From positions 372,001 through 436,000 of the forward strand of contig CAVRYH010000013.1 in the NCBI GenBank assembly GCA_963725395.1: 64,000 nucleotides of DNA, read 5' to 3'. Below, one piece after another: positions 16,052 through 24,451 of this stretch; the first letter of the stretch is position 1; every line of letters starts with the position of its first letter. Below the pieces are notes generated by a model. It did not search any database. It worked only from the letters and a program-made list of their open reading frames with translations, and was not told the origin of the DNA. The DNA is from Bog-756 sp963725395. GTDB lineage: Bacteria > Actinomycetota > Acidimicrobiia > Acidimicrobiales > RAAP-2. A program made the translations under genes and the position numbers.

Positions 16052-18004
16052 GTGAGCAACTTCCTGCAATACACCATCTTCGGGGTGATGCTCGGCGCCG
16101 GGTACGCCATCGCCGCCACCGGTCTCGTGGTGACCTATACGACGTCGGGGGTGTTCAACTTCGCCCAGGGGGCGGTGGGCATGGTGGCCGCCTACTGCTA
16201 CTGGGAGCTCGTGTCGGCCCACAACGTGCCGGTGTGGCTGGCCCTGGTGCTCATTCTCCTCGTCGGCGCGTCCATCGCCGGGGCGTTCGTGGAGCGGGTC
16301 CTCATGCGCCGACTGCACGGGGCGTCGGCCGAGCGACCGGTGATGGTGACGCTCGGCCTCCTCGTCATCTTGACCGGGGCGGCCACGCTCATCTGGAACC
16401 CGTCCACCGAACGCCAGGTCAACAACATGATCTCGGGGCAGTTCCGACTGGTGGGCATCAACATCCAGTACCAAGAGGTGCTGATCATCGGCGTCGCCCT
16501 GGCCGTGGCCCTCGGCCTGCGAGCCCTGTTCTATTCCAGCCGGACCGGGTACGCACTGCGGGCCGTCGTCGACGACCCGGAGCTGCTGGCCATGTCGGGG
16601 GCGTCCCCCAACCGGATGAGCCAGTACGGCTGGATCCTCGGGTTCATGATGGCGGCCCTGGCCGGGGTGCTCCTCGCCCCCACCCAGACCACCGGGATCA
16701 ACATCGAGGCGATGACCCTCCTCGTGGTCAACGGCTACGCCGCCGCCATCGTCGGTCGCCTCCGGAACATCCCGCTGACGTTCGCCGCCGCCATCGGCAT
16801 CGGGCTGGCCGAGAACTACGTCATCAACTACATCCTCCCCCACGTCCCCCAGAACCTCGTGCCCGACATCACCTACGCCCTCCCGATGATCTTCTTGTTC
16901 GTCGCCCTGGTCACGTTGCCGTCGGTCCGGCTGGCGGCGGTGGGTCGCCTTTCCACGGTGCGGGCGCCCAGGGTGGCCGGCGGTCGAGAGTCGCTGGTGG
17001 CCGGGCTGGCCTTCGTGGTGCTCGCCGTCGTGGCCTCGATGGCCTTCAGCAACACCGTGGTGAAGGGCACCACCCTGTTGAACCTGGGCGGCCTGGTCAT
17101 GACCCTCGGCATCGTCGGACTCTCTCTCGTACTGGTCACCGGCTACTCGGGCCAGGTCTCGCTGTGCCAGTTCTCCTTCATGGGAATCGGCGCCTTCGTG
17201 ATGGGGAAGATCGCCGGCGGTGGTTCCCTGCTGGGACTGCTGGCCGCCACCTTGATCTGCGCGGGCCTCGGCGCCCTCATCGCCCTGCCGACGGTCCGGC
17301 TGCGCGACCTGTATCTGGCCCTGGCCACCTTCGCCTTCGCCGACGCCGTGGCCACGGGCTTTTTCAACGACGGCCACATCTATGGAACCGGCGGGGTCAG
17401 CATCGGACGGATCGTGCTGCCCGGGTTCTCCTTCGGCGGGAACCGTGCCGAGTTCCTGCTGGTCACCGTGTTCTTCGTGCTCTCGGCGTGGGTGGTCCTG
17501 GCCATCCGCAGGAGCAGGTTCGGCCGCCGGTTGGTTGCGCTCAACGACTCTCCCGCCGCCTACGCGACCGTGGGGCTCAACATCGGTGTCACCAAGGTGG
17601 CCGTGTTCGCCATCGCCGCCGCCATGGCCGGGTTGGCCGGGGCCCTCTACGGGACGGTCCAGGGCGTGGTGGGTACCTCCGATTTCGACATCTTCTCGGG
17701 GATCATCTTCGTCCTGTTCGTGACGGTCTGGAGCATCCGCACCGTTTCGGGCGCCTTCCTGGCCGCGGTGACCTACGTGGTGCTCAACCAGGCGTGGCCG
17801 AACGGCGTGGGACTCTTCGCCGGGGCCGGGATCATCCTCATCGGCCGCGCCGCCGGCGGCATCCTCGGGATCGATGCGCTCCGGATCCGGCTGCCCTGGG
17901 TCCGACCGGCCGGCGGCGTCGCCGCCACCCCCGATGAGCCCGGGCCGGCCGCACGCGTGGGCAGCATCGTCGGGATGGGAGGCGAGACCCGTGCCGCCGG
18001 TTGA
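16052..18004 (+). CDS. Fused LivH-LivM branched-chain-type ABC permease
   Basis: A 650-residue membrane protein joining the two permease subunits that are usually separate. Residues 1-300 match LivH (FLQYTIFGVMLGAGYAIAATG at the start, VVDDPELLAMSGASPNRM). A short basic linker follows, then residues 320-625 match LivM (GLVMTLGIVGLSLVLVTGYSGQVSLCQFSFMGIGAF, ALNDSPAAYATVGLN). About 16-18 membrane segments in total. Start GTG 16052 follows GGGGGACGAGG. The downstream LivG gene overlaps its end by 14 bp. Fusion fixes the heterodimeric pore in one chain. Confidence 0.92.
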   Translation: MSNFLQYTIFGVMLGAGYAIAATGLVVTYTTSGVFNFAQGAVGMVAAYCYWELVSAHNVPVWLALVLILLVGASIAGAFVERVLMRRLHGASAERPVMVTLGLLVILTGAATLIWNPSTERQVNNMISGQFRLVGINIQYQEVLIIGVALAVALGLRALFYSSRTGYALRAVVDDPELLAMSGASPNRMSQYGWILGFMMAALAGVLLAPTQTTGINIEAMTLLVVNGYAAAIVGRLRNIPLTFAAAIGIGLAENYVINYILPHVPQNLVPDITYALPMIFLFVALVTLPSVRLAAVGRLSTVRAPRVAGGRESLVAGLAFVVLAVVASMAFSNTVVKGTTLLNLGGLVMTLGIVGLSLVLVTGYSGQVSLCQFSFMGIGAFVMGKIAGGGSLLGLLAATLICAGLGALIALPTVRLRDLYLALATFAFADAVATGFFNDGHIYGTGGVSIGRIVLPGFSFGGNRAEFLLVTVFFVLSAWVVLAIRRSRFGRRLVALNDSPAAYATVGLNIGVTKVAVFAIAAAMAGLAGALYGTVQGVVGTSDFDIFSGIIFVLFVTVWSIRTVSGAFLAAVTYVVLNQAWPNGVGLFAGAGIILIGRAAGGILGIDALRIRLPWVRPAGGVAATPDEPGPAARVGSIVGMGGETRAAG

Positions 18005-18896
18005 GGTAGACCCAGGTCGTGGCGCGGTCCTGACCGTGTCGGACGTGGCGGTCAGGTTCGGGGGGGTCGCGGCCTTGAGCGATGTCAGCCTCACGGTGCG
18101 GGCCGGGACGGTCACCGGGCTCATCGGACCCAACGGGGCCGGCAAGACCACCCTGTTCAACGTGATCAGCGGGCTCCAGGCCCCGGGTCGGGGCAGCGTG
18201 CACCTGTTCGACACCGACATCACCTCGATGAAGCCCCACCGTCGGGCCCGGCTCGGCCTGGCGAGGACGTTCCAGCGCCTCGAGCTGTTCGGCACCCTTT
18301 CGGCCAGGGAGAACGTGCAGGTGGGGCTGGAGTCCGACGTCCGGTGGTGGGACCGGCGCCGGCTGGCCTCGAAGCTACCGGGCAGAAAGGACGCTGCGAC
18401 TCCTGAGGAGCGGGCCGATGGGTGGGGGCTCCAGGCCGCCGCCACGAGCGACCGGCTGCTCGCCGGCGTCGGTCTCCCGGGCCTCGGGGACCGGCAGGCT
18501 TCGTCCATGCCCACCGGGACGGCCCGGATGGTCGAGCTGGCCCGGGCGCTCGCCATCGGCCCCAAGCTGCTCTTGTTGGACGAGCCGGGCTCGGGACTGG
18601 ACGAGCAGGAGTCGGCGGCGCTCGGCGACCTGTTGTCCAAACTGGCCGCGGGTGGCATGGCCATTCTGCTGGTGGAGCACGACATGGAGCTGGTGATGCG
18701 CATCTGCGGCCACATCTACGTGCTCGACTTCGGGGACATCATCGCCTCGGGCAGCCCCGACGCCGTCCGCAGGGACCCGGCGGTCCAGGCGGCCTACCTC
18801 GGCCAGACCGACGGTGGCGCCGTCGAGTACCGGGTGGCCCAGCCGCCGGTGGGCACCGGACCGGAGCCCGTCCCCGGTCGGGGAGGTGCGTCGTGA
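17991..18896 (+). CDS. ABC transporter ATPase, LivG type
   Basis: 301 residues, starting at GTG 17991 behind GGGAGGCGAG. Walker A IGPNGAGKTT, Q-loop ARTFQRLELF, Walker B LLLLDEPGSGLD and H-loop VEHDME are intact. The signature segment reads MPTGTARMVELARAL where LivG usually has an LSYGQ-type sequence, a Thr-Gly-Thr variant. Its C-terminal 35 residues are a Gly/Pro-rich extension. It overlaps both the permease (14 bp) and LivF (4 bp, GTGA), so the subunits are tightly coupled. Confidence 0.92.
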   Translation: MPPVEVDPGRGAVLTVSDVAVRFGGVAALSDVSLTVRAGTVTGLIGPNGAGKTTLFNVISGLQAPGRGSVHLFDTDITSMKPHRRARLGLARTFQRLELFGTLSARENVQVGLESDVRWWDRRRLASKLPGRKDAATPEERADGWGLQAAATSDRLLAGVGLPGLGDRQASSMPTGTARMVELARALAIGPKLLLLDEPGSGLDEQESAALGDLLSKLAAGGMAILLVEHDMELVMRICGHIYVLDFGDIIASGSPDAVRRDPAVQAAYLGQTDGGAVEYRVAQPPVGTGPEPVPGRGGAS

Positions 18897-19645
18897 CCGG
18901 GGTGGCCGCCGCGCCGACCGGGACGCCGGGCGGGGACGCCGGTCGTCTCCCCCCGAACATCGTCGTCGACTCGGTGCGCGCCGCCTACGGACGCATCGAG
19001 GTGCTCCACGGTGTCGACCTCGTGGTGCCGCACGGCAGCGTGTTCGCCCTGCTCGGTCCCAACGGTGCGGGAAAGTCGACCTTGCTCAAAGTGATCAGCG
19101 GTCGCATGCATCCGACCTCGGGCGAGGTCCGCATCGGGGACCGTCCGGTGGGGCACCGGCCGCCGGAGAAGCTGGCCAAGACCGGCCTGTGCGCCATCCC
19201 CGAGGGCCGGGGCGTGTTCCCGAACCTCACCGTGCGCGAGAACCTCGCCATCTGGACGTACCGGGGCGGCATCAGTGCCAGACAGGTCGAGGAGAAGACC
19301 TACGCCACCTTCCCCCGGCTGAAGGAACGGCGACGCCAGATGGCCGGAACGTTGTCGGGTGGCGAGCAGCAGATGCTGGCCATCTCGCGGGCGCTCGTCA
19401 CCGATCCCGAGGTGCTCCTGCTCGACGAGCTGTCGATGGGCCTGGCGCCCCTCATCGTGGCCGAGCTCTACCAGCTGGTGGGCTCGCTGGCCGCCCAGGG
19501 GATGACCGTGCTGCTCGTCGAGCAGTTCGTGACCACGGCGCTGAGCGTGGCCACCGGGGCCGCCATCATGGTCCACGGCCGGATCCAACAGCAGGGCTCA
19601 CCCCAAGAGATGGCCGAAGCAGCCCACCGCGCCTACCTGTCCTGA
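18893..19645 (+). CDS. ABC transporter ATPase, LivF type
   Basis: 250 residues from GTG 18893. Walker A LGPNGAGKST, CAIPEGRGVFPNLTVREN (the LivF hallmark), canonical signature LSGGEQQMLAISRAL and Walker B VLLLDELSMGLAP are all present. With LivG it forms the nucleotide-binding pair of the importer. It ends 24 bp before the convergent valS stop; that gap contains only a short GC-rich dyad. Confidence 0.94.
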   Translation: MTGVAAAPTGTPGGDAGRLPPNIVVDSVRAAYGRIEVLHGVDLVVPHGSVFALLGPNGAGKSTLLKVISGRMHPTSGEVRIGDRPVGHRPPEKLAKTGLCAIPEGRGVFPNLTVRENLAIWTYRGGISARQVEEKTYATFPRLKERRRQMAGTLSGGEQQMLAISRALVTDPEVLLLDELSMGLAPLIVAELYQLVGSLAAQGMTVLLVEQFVTTALSVATGAAIMVHGRIQQQGSPQEMAEAAHRAYLS

Positions 19646-19669
19646 TTCCCGGGCCCGCCGCGGCCGGCC

Positions 19670-22303
19670 TCAGGCCTCGGGGCCCAACTCCACCTCCACG
19701 GAGAACTGGTCGCCGGGAATGGTGTCGAGGGTGGCGACACCCCCCGCGTCGCAGAGGTCGCTCCCGGCCAGCGCCAGGGCGTCGATCCGCTCGGGGGTGT
19801 CGGTCACCACCACCTTGGCGACCGGCGACCGCATCGAGCGCTTCGCCGTCGTCTTGGCCCGTCGCACCTGTCCGAGCACCTCCGCGGCCACGTCGAGCAC
19901 CGAACCGGTACCCGACCGCGCGTCACCGAGGACCGGTGCGAGCTCGATGCGCTCCGGCCAAGGCGCGTTGTGGACCGATCCCGACTGCCACCAGGACCAC
20001 ACCTCCTCGGTCACGAAGGGGAGGATCGGGGCGAACAGACGGAGCAGTGTGGACAGGGCGAGCACGAGGGCGGCGCGGGCCGAGGCCGGTCCCGCCTCGC
20101 CGGGGTCGCCGTAGGCCCTCGTCTTGACCAGCTCCAGGTAGTCGTCGCAGAACGTCCAGAAGAACGCCTCGGTCCGCTCGAGGGACCTGGCGTAGTCGAA
20201 CTCTTCGAACGCCGCCGTCGCCTCGTCGACGACGTCGGCCAATCGGGCCAGCATGGCGCGGTCGATGGGGGCGACCACCGCCTCGGGCCCGGGGAAGACC
20301 GCGGGGGAGGCCCCCGTCGCCTCCGCCCCGGCGATCCGGCCGAGGACGAACCGCGAGGCGTTGAGCACCTTGATGGCCAGGCGCCGACCGACTTTCATCT
20401 GACCCTCGTCGAACGCGGTGTCCGTGCCCGGTCGGCCACCCGCCGCCCAGTAGCGGACCGCATCGGCGCCGTGCCTGTCCAAGAGGGGCAGCGGGGTGAC
20501 CACGGCCCCCTTCGACTTCGACATCTTCTTCCGGTCCGGGTCGAGGACCCAGCCCGAGATGGCGACGTCGGCCCACGGGAGCATCCCGTGCTCGAGCTCG
20601 GAACGGACGACGGTCGAGAAGAGCCAGGTGCGGATGATCTCATGGGCCTGGGGTCGCACGTCCATGGGGAAGACCTGGGCGAACAGACCGGGATCGTCCT
20701 CCCACCCGGCGGCGATCTGGGGGGTGAGGGACGAGGTGGCCCAGGTGTCCATGACGTCGGGATCGCCCACGAACCCGCCGGGACGTCCCCGCAGATCCTC
20801 GGTGTAGCCGTCGGGGACGTCGGTGGAGGGGTCGACCGGCAGCCGGTCCTCGGGCGCGAACAGGGGGCTGTCGAAGTCGGTCCGGCCGTGCTCGGCGACC
20901 GGGTACCAGACCGGGAAGGGGACCCCGAAGAACCGCTGGCGGCTGATGTTCCAGTCGGCGTTGAGCCCCTCGACCCAGGCCCGGTAGCGGTGGGCCATGT
21001 AGGGCGGGTGCCAGTGGAGCTCCTCACCCCGGGCGAGTAGGCGGTCCCGCAACGGCAGGGTCTCGACGAACCACTGGCGGGACGAGACGATCTCGAGCGG
21101 GCGCTCGCCCTTCTCGTAGAATTTGACGGGGTGGGTGATCGGGCTGGGGTCGCCGATGAGCGAGCCCGACTCGCCCAGCAGGGCGACGATCCTCTTCTGC
21201 GCCTGGTTGACCGTGCGCCCGGCGAGCTCGCCGTAGGAAGCGGCGGCCGCCCCGGGGTCGTCCGACTCCCATCCGGGGCCTCCCCACTCGACGGGCACCA
21301 GCCGGCCGTCCCTCCCGACCACGGTCCGGGTGGGCAGGGAGAGCTCACGCCACCAGATGACGTCGGTGGTGTCGCCGAACGTGCAGATCATGGCGATGCC
21401 GGACCCCTTCTCCGGATCGGCCAGTTCGTGGGCGAGGACCGGGACCCGGACCTCGAAGAGGGGCGTGACCACCTCGGTCCCGAACAGGGCTGCGTAGCGC
21501 TGGTCGTCGGGGTGGGCCACGAGCGCCACGCAGGCCGGCAGCAGCTCCGGCCGGGTGGTCTCGATGTCGACGGTGCCGCCCCCGTCGGCCCGGGGGAACC
21601 GGAGGCGGTGGTAGGCGCCGGGGCGCTCACGGTCCTCCAACTCGGCCTGGCTCACCGCCGTCTGGAAGTCGACGTCCCAGAGGGTCGGTGCGGTGCGTTG
21701 GACCGCCTGGCCGCTCCGGGCCAGCCGCAGGAAGCCGCGCTGGGACACCCGCTGGGCCCGCTCGGAGATGGTCGCATAGGTGTGGGACCAGTCCACCGAC
21801 AGGCCGAGTCTGCGCCACAGGTGTTCGAAGACCTGCTCGTCCTGCGCGGTGAGCTCATGGCAGAGGGCGACGAAGTTGGGCCGTGAGATGGAGACCGGGT
21901 GCTCGGCCGGCTCCTCGGGGGGGACGAAGGAGGGGTCGAAGGGGAGGCCGGGGTCACAGCGGACCCCGAAGTAGTTCTGCACTCGGCGCTCGGTGGGCAG
22001 GCCGTTGTCGTCCCAGCCCATCGGATAGAAGACGGCCTTGCCGCGCATCCGCTGGAACCGGGCCACCGTGTCGGTGTGAGTGTAGGAGAAGACATGGCCG
22101 ATGTGGAGGGATCCGGACACGGTGGGTGGAGGCGTGTCGATGGAGAACACCCGCTCACGGGAGGCGGAGCGGTCGAAGGCATAGGTGCCCTGGTGCTCCC
22201 AGCGGTCCGACCAGACCTCCTCCAGGCCCTCGAGCCCGGGTTTGTCGGGGATCCCCCTCGGACCGCTCGGGGAGCGGGCCGGACCGGTCGCGTCAGTGCT
22301 CAT
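19670..22303 (-). CDS. valS: Valyl-tRNA synthetase
   Basis: An 877-residue class I aminoacyl-tRNA synthetase. The HIGH motif is at residues 67-70 (SGSLHIGHVFSYTHTD) and the KMSKS loop is DRKKMSKSKG. The editing domain (WSDRW to RPELLPACVALVAHPDD) and the anticodon-binding domain are present; the long C-terminal coiled-coil of many ValRS is short here. Start ATG 22303. A -10-like TACGGT (22313-22318, leftward) lies 9 nt upstream and overlaps the -10 of cysS. Confidence 0.96.
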   Translation of the reverse strand: MSTDATGPARSPSGPRGIPDKPGLEGLEEVWSDRWEHQGTYAFDRSASRERVFSIDTPPPTVSGSLHIGHVFSYTHTDTVARFQRMRGKAVFYPMGWDDNGLPTERRVQNYFGVRCDPGLPFDPSFVPPEEPAEHPVSISRPNFVALCHELTAQDEQVFEHLWRRLGLSVDWSHTYATISERAQRVSQRGFLRLARSGQAVQRTAPTLWDVDFQTAVSQAELEDRERPGAYHRLRFPRADGGGTVDIETTRPELLPACVALVAHPDDQRYAALFGTEVVTPLFEVRVPVLAHELADPEKGSGIAMICTFGDTTDVIWWRELSLPTRTVVGRDGRLVPVEWGGPGWESDDPGAAAASYGELAGRTVNQAQKRIVALLGESGSLIGDPSPITHPVKFYEKGERPLEIVSSRQWFVETLPLRDRLLARGEELHWHPPYMAHRYRAWVEGLNADWNISRQRFFGVPFPVWYPVAEHGRTDFDSPLFAPEDRLPVDPSTDVPDGYTEDLRGRPGGFVGDPDVMDTWATSSLTPQIAAGWEDDPGLFAQVFPMDVRPQAHEIIRTWLFSTVVRSELEHGMLPWADVAISGWVLDPDRKKMSKSKGAVVTPLPLLDRHGADAVRYWAAGGRPGTDTAFDEGQMKVGRRLAIKVLNASRFVLGRIAGAEATGASPAVFPGPEAVVAPIDRAMLARLADVVDEATAAFEEFDYARSLERTEAFFWTFCDDYLELVKTRAYGDPGEAGPASARAALVLALSTLLRLFAPILPFVTEEVWSWWQSGSVHNAPWPERIELAPVLGDARSGTGSVLDVAAEVLGQVRRAKTTAKRSMRSPVAKVVVTDTPERIDALALAGSDLCDAGGVATLDTIPGDQFSVEVELGPEA

Positions 22304-22311
22304 GATCGGGT

Positions 22312-22318
22312 TACCGTA
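22312..22318. promoter_or_regulatory. Overlapping back-to-back -10 elements for valS and cysS
   Basis: The two start codons are separated by 21 bp. Rightward, TACCGT (22312-22317) lies 7 nt before the cysS GTG. Leftward, TACGGT (22313-22318) lies 9 nt before the valS ATG. Both fit TAnnnT and overlap in five positions, so the two promoters would compete and both transcripts would be nearly leaderless. Inferred from spacing and consensus only. Confidence 0.5.
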
Positions 22319-22324
22319 CCCTGC

Positions 22325-23716
22325 GTGCTCAAGCTCCACGACACGGCCACCGGGCAGGTCGCGCCGCTCCGCCTGCGGGAACCCGGCAAGGTCTCCGTCT
22401 ACGTGTGCGGCCTGACCGTCGACGGGGAGCCCCATCTGGGGCACGGTCGGATGGCGCTCGTCTTCGACGTGCTGCGCCGCTATCTCCTGTTCACCGGGCT
22501 GGACGTCGACTACGTGTCGAACATCACCGACATCGACGACAAGATCATCGACGGGGCGGCAGCCGCCGGCGTGCCCATCGATCAGTTCACCGTGGCCAAC
22601 GAGGCACGGTGGTGGGAGATGATCGACCTGCTGGGGGTCCTCCGGCCGGACGAGACCCCCCACGCCACCGCCTATGTGGACCGGATGATCGCGCTGGTGG
22701 AGGACCTGGTGGCTCGGGGCGTGGCCTACGAAACGACCACCGGGGTGTACCTGTCCGTACTGGATGTCCCCGGTTACGGGCTGTTGGCGCGCCAGCCGCT
22801 CGACACCCTGCGGGCCGGTGCCCGCGTCGAGACCGACGAGGACAAGCGGTCACCCCTCGACTTCGTCCTGTGGAAGAAGGCCAAACCGGGTGAGCCCTCG
22901 TGGGACGCGCCCTGGGGGGCCGGACGGCCCGGGTGGCACACCGAGTGCGTCGTGATGTCGCTCGATCTGCTGGGCGACGGGTTCGAGCTGCACGGCGGCG
23001 GGCAGGACCTCGCCTTCCCTCACCACGAGAACGAGCGCGCCCAGGCGGTCGCCGAGGGCCGTGAGTTCGCCCGGCACTGGATGCACAACGGCTGGGTGAC
23101 GATGGAGGGCGAGAAGATGTCCAAGTCGCTGGGCAACTTCACGTCGCTGGCCGACCTGTTGGCCCGCAGCGACGCCCGCGCCTACCGGCTCCTCGTGCTC
23201 CGGTCCCACTACCGTTCACCCCTCGAGGTCACGCCCGAGACCATCGCAGACGCCGAGGTCGCTCTCGCCCGACTGGACGAACTGGCCCGCCGGTTCGGGC
23301 TCCTAGACCCGCTGGCCGACGGACCCGTGGTCGACCCGGGGGAGGGTGGCGGGCTGGACGCCGAGGCGGTGGCCCGGTTCCGCCGCTCCATGGACGACGA
23401 CCTCGACACCCCGGCGGCACTGGGCGGCATCTTCGAGTTGGTGCGCCAGGCCAATGCCGCCGCCGATGCCGGCGACGGGGCCCGTGCGAAGCGGTCGGCC
23501 GACACGGTGGCCTTCCTCGGCGCCGCGCTGGGCCTCCCGGTGCGGGCAGGGTCAGAGGAGCCGATCGACGCGGACACGGCCGACAAGGTCCGTCGTCGCG
23601 ATCAGGCCCGTGCCGATCGGGACTGGTCGCAGGCCGACGCGTTGCGTGACGAGCTCGAAGGGGCCGGCTGGTTGGTGGAAGACGGGCCCGACGGGACCCG
23701 GGTCCGCCGACGATGA
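22325..23716 (+). CDS. cysS: Cysteinyl-tRNA synthetase
   Basis: 463 residues. YVCGLTVDGEPHLGH carries the zinc cysteine and HIGH-type motif; SNITDIDDKII, PGWHTECVVMS, FPHHENERAQ and EKMSKSLGN complete the CysRS signature. MshC, the mycothiol-pathway paralogue, was considered, but DIDDKII and KMSKSLGN fit CysRS better. GTG 22325 is the start: the conserved N-terminus begins there and a TAnnnT element lies 7 nt upstream, implying a leaderless mRNA. Confidence 0.94.
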   Translation: MLKLHDTATGQVAPLRLREPGKVSVYVCGLTVDGEPHLGHGRMALVFDVLRRYLLFTGLDVDYVSNITDIDDKIIDGAAAAGVPIDQFTVANEARWWEMIDLLGVLRPDETPHATAYVDRMIALVEDLVARGVAYETTTGVYLSVLDVPGYGLLARQPLDTLRAGARVETDEDKRSPLDFVLWKKAKPGEPSWDAPWGAGRPGWHTECVVMSLDLLGDGFELHGGGQDLAFPHHENERAQAVAEGREFARHWMHNGWVTMEGEKMSKSLGNFTSLADLLARSDARAYRLLVLRSHYRSPLEVTPETIADAEVALARLDELARRFGLLDPLADGPVVDPGEGGGLDAEAVARFRRSMDDDLDTPAALGGIFELVRQANAAADAGDGARAKRSADTVAFLGAALGLPVRAGSEEPIDADTADKVRRRDQARADRDWSQADALRDELEGAGWLVEDGPDGTRVRRR

Positions 23717-23754
23717 ACGCCGTGTGAACAGGCACCTTCAGGGCCCTTCACCAG

Positions 23755-23902
23755 TTGATTCCGTGGGGGATTCTGCGTAGCGTTTGCCGGGCAGGAAGTC
23801 CCCTTCGGTTGTGGTCGAAGACCCGCGCAGGCGGGAGGACGGTCCACACGCCGGCGTCGATTTCCTGTGCACGTCAGGTGTGGAGGAAAGGGGTAAGCCA
23901 CC
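23755..23902 (+). promoter_or_regulatory. Cold-shock gene promoter and long 5' leader
   Basis: -35 TTGATT (23755-23760), 17 bp, -10 TAGCGT (23778-23783). Transcription would begin near 23790 and leave a leader of about 113 nt before the GTG at 23903. Long structured leaders are typical of cold-shock genes. A strong ribosome site (GGAGGAAAGGGG, 23882-23893) ends the leader. Confidence 0.55.
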
Positions 23903-24115
23903 GTGGCTTCCGGAACAGTCAAGTGGTTCAACGCTGAGAAGGGCTTCGGCTTCATCTCTCAGCCCGACGGCGGCGCCGATGTCTTCGTGCACCACTCCGC
24001 CATCCAGATGAGCGGATTCCGTTCGCTCGAGGAGGGTCAGGCGGTCGAGTTCGAACTCCAAGAGGGTCCGAAGGGTCTCCAGGCGGTCGACGTTCGCCTG
24101 GTCCAGCCCGCCTAG
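23903..24115 (+). CDS. Cold shock protein, CspA family
   Basis: A 70-residue single cold-shock domain binding single-stranded RNA and DNA. RNP1 is KGFGFI, RNP2 is VFVHHSAI, and the start GTVKWFNAEKGFGFI is typical. GTG 23903 is preceded by a strong purine-rich ribosome site and a long 5' leader that may respond to temperature. A GC hairpin follows at 24127-24147. Likely monocistronic. Confidence 0.95.
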   Translation: MASGTVKWFNAEKGFGFISQPDGGADVFVHHSAIQMSGFRSLEEGQAVEFELQEGPKGLQAVDVRLVQPA

Positions 24116-24126
24116 GGCACTACTCC

Positions 24127-24147
24127 CCGGGGCTGTCGACGCCCCGG
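24127..24147 (+). terminator. Hairpin after the cold shock gene
   Basis: CCGGGGC, loop TGTCGAC, GCCCCGG: a perfect 7-bp stem starting 11 bp after the stop codon. No T-tract follows, which is common for actinobacterial terminators. Beyond it, up to the acyl-CoA dehydrogenase start at 24452, I see no gene; the only other structure is the palindrome at 24320-24335. Confidence 0.5.
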
Positions 24148-24319
24148 TCCTGCACCACTCGACGGCACGGCGGCGCCAGCGGGCCGGTCGCGCCGTCCAG
24201 CCACCGAACCGGCCCGTCGCAGGTCCGCTCGCGCCCTGTTCAGCCCGACTCCCCTGGGTCCCGCTCCACCGCGGTCGACGCCCCTCTAGGCCATGTGCTG
24301 GCGGTTGGGTGATTTCGTG

Positions 24320-24335
24320 GTTACTATTGAGTAAC
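24320..24335. promoter_or_regulatory. Operator-like palindrome upstream of acyl-CoA dehydrogenase
   Basis: GTTACT-ATTG-AGTAAC is a perfect 6/4/6 inverted repeat in an AT-richer island. It overlaps a possible -10 TACTAT (24322-24327). The geometry equals the CTTACC-N4-GGCAAG box near position 790 and suits a TetR-type regulator of fatty-acid genes. It lies 116 bp before the start codon. Confidence 0.5.
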
Positions 24336-24451
24336 TACAGAAGCACCGATCCGGAGGATCGGCCGCTTGCAGCCCCGGGGACCCCTGGGGCGATGGACCG
24401 AGGTCGACACACCTGGGAGGCCCGAGGAGGGCCGGAACGGAGCAGGGAACC

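Noticed and set aside
16028..18715. A nearly 900-codon open frame on the minus strand opposite livHM/livG
   Set aside because: Low-complexity His/Gly/Asp/Arg composition and exact mirror of strongly coding DNA; a GC-rich antisense shadow.
22304..22324. T-box or other riboswitch controlling valS or cysS
   Set aside because: Only 21 bp lie between the start codons, leaving no room for a leader RNA.
22325..23716. cysS as MshC (mycothiol ligase)
   Set aside because: TDIDDKII and EKMSKSLGN match cysteinyl-tRNA synthetase better.
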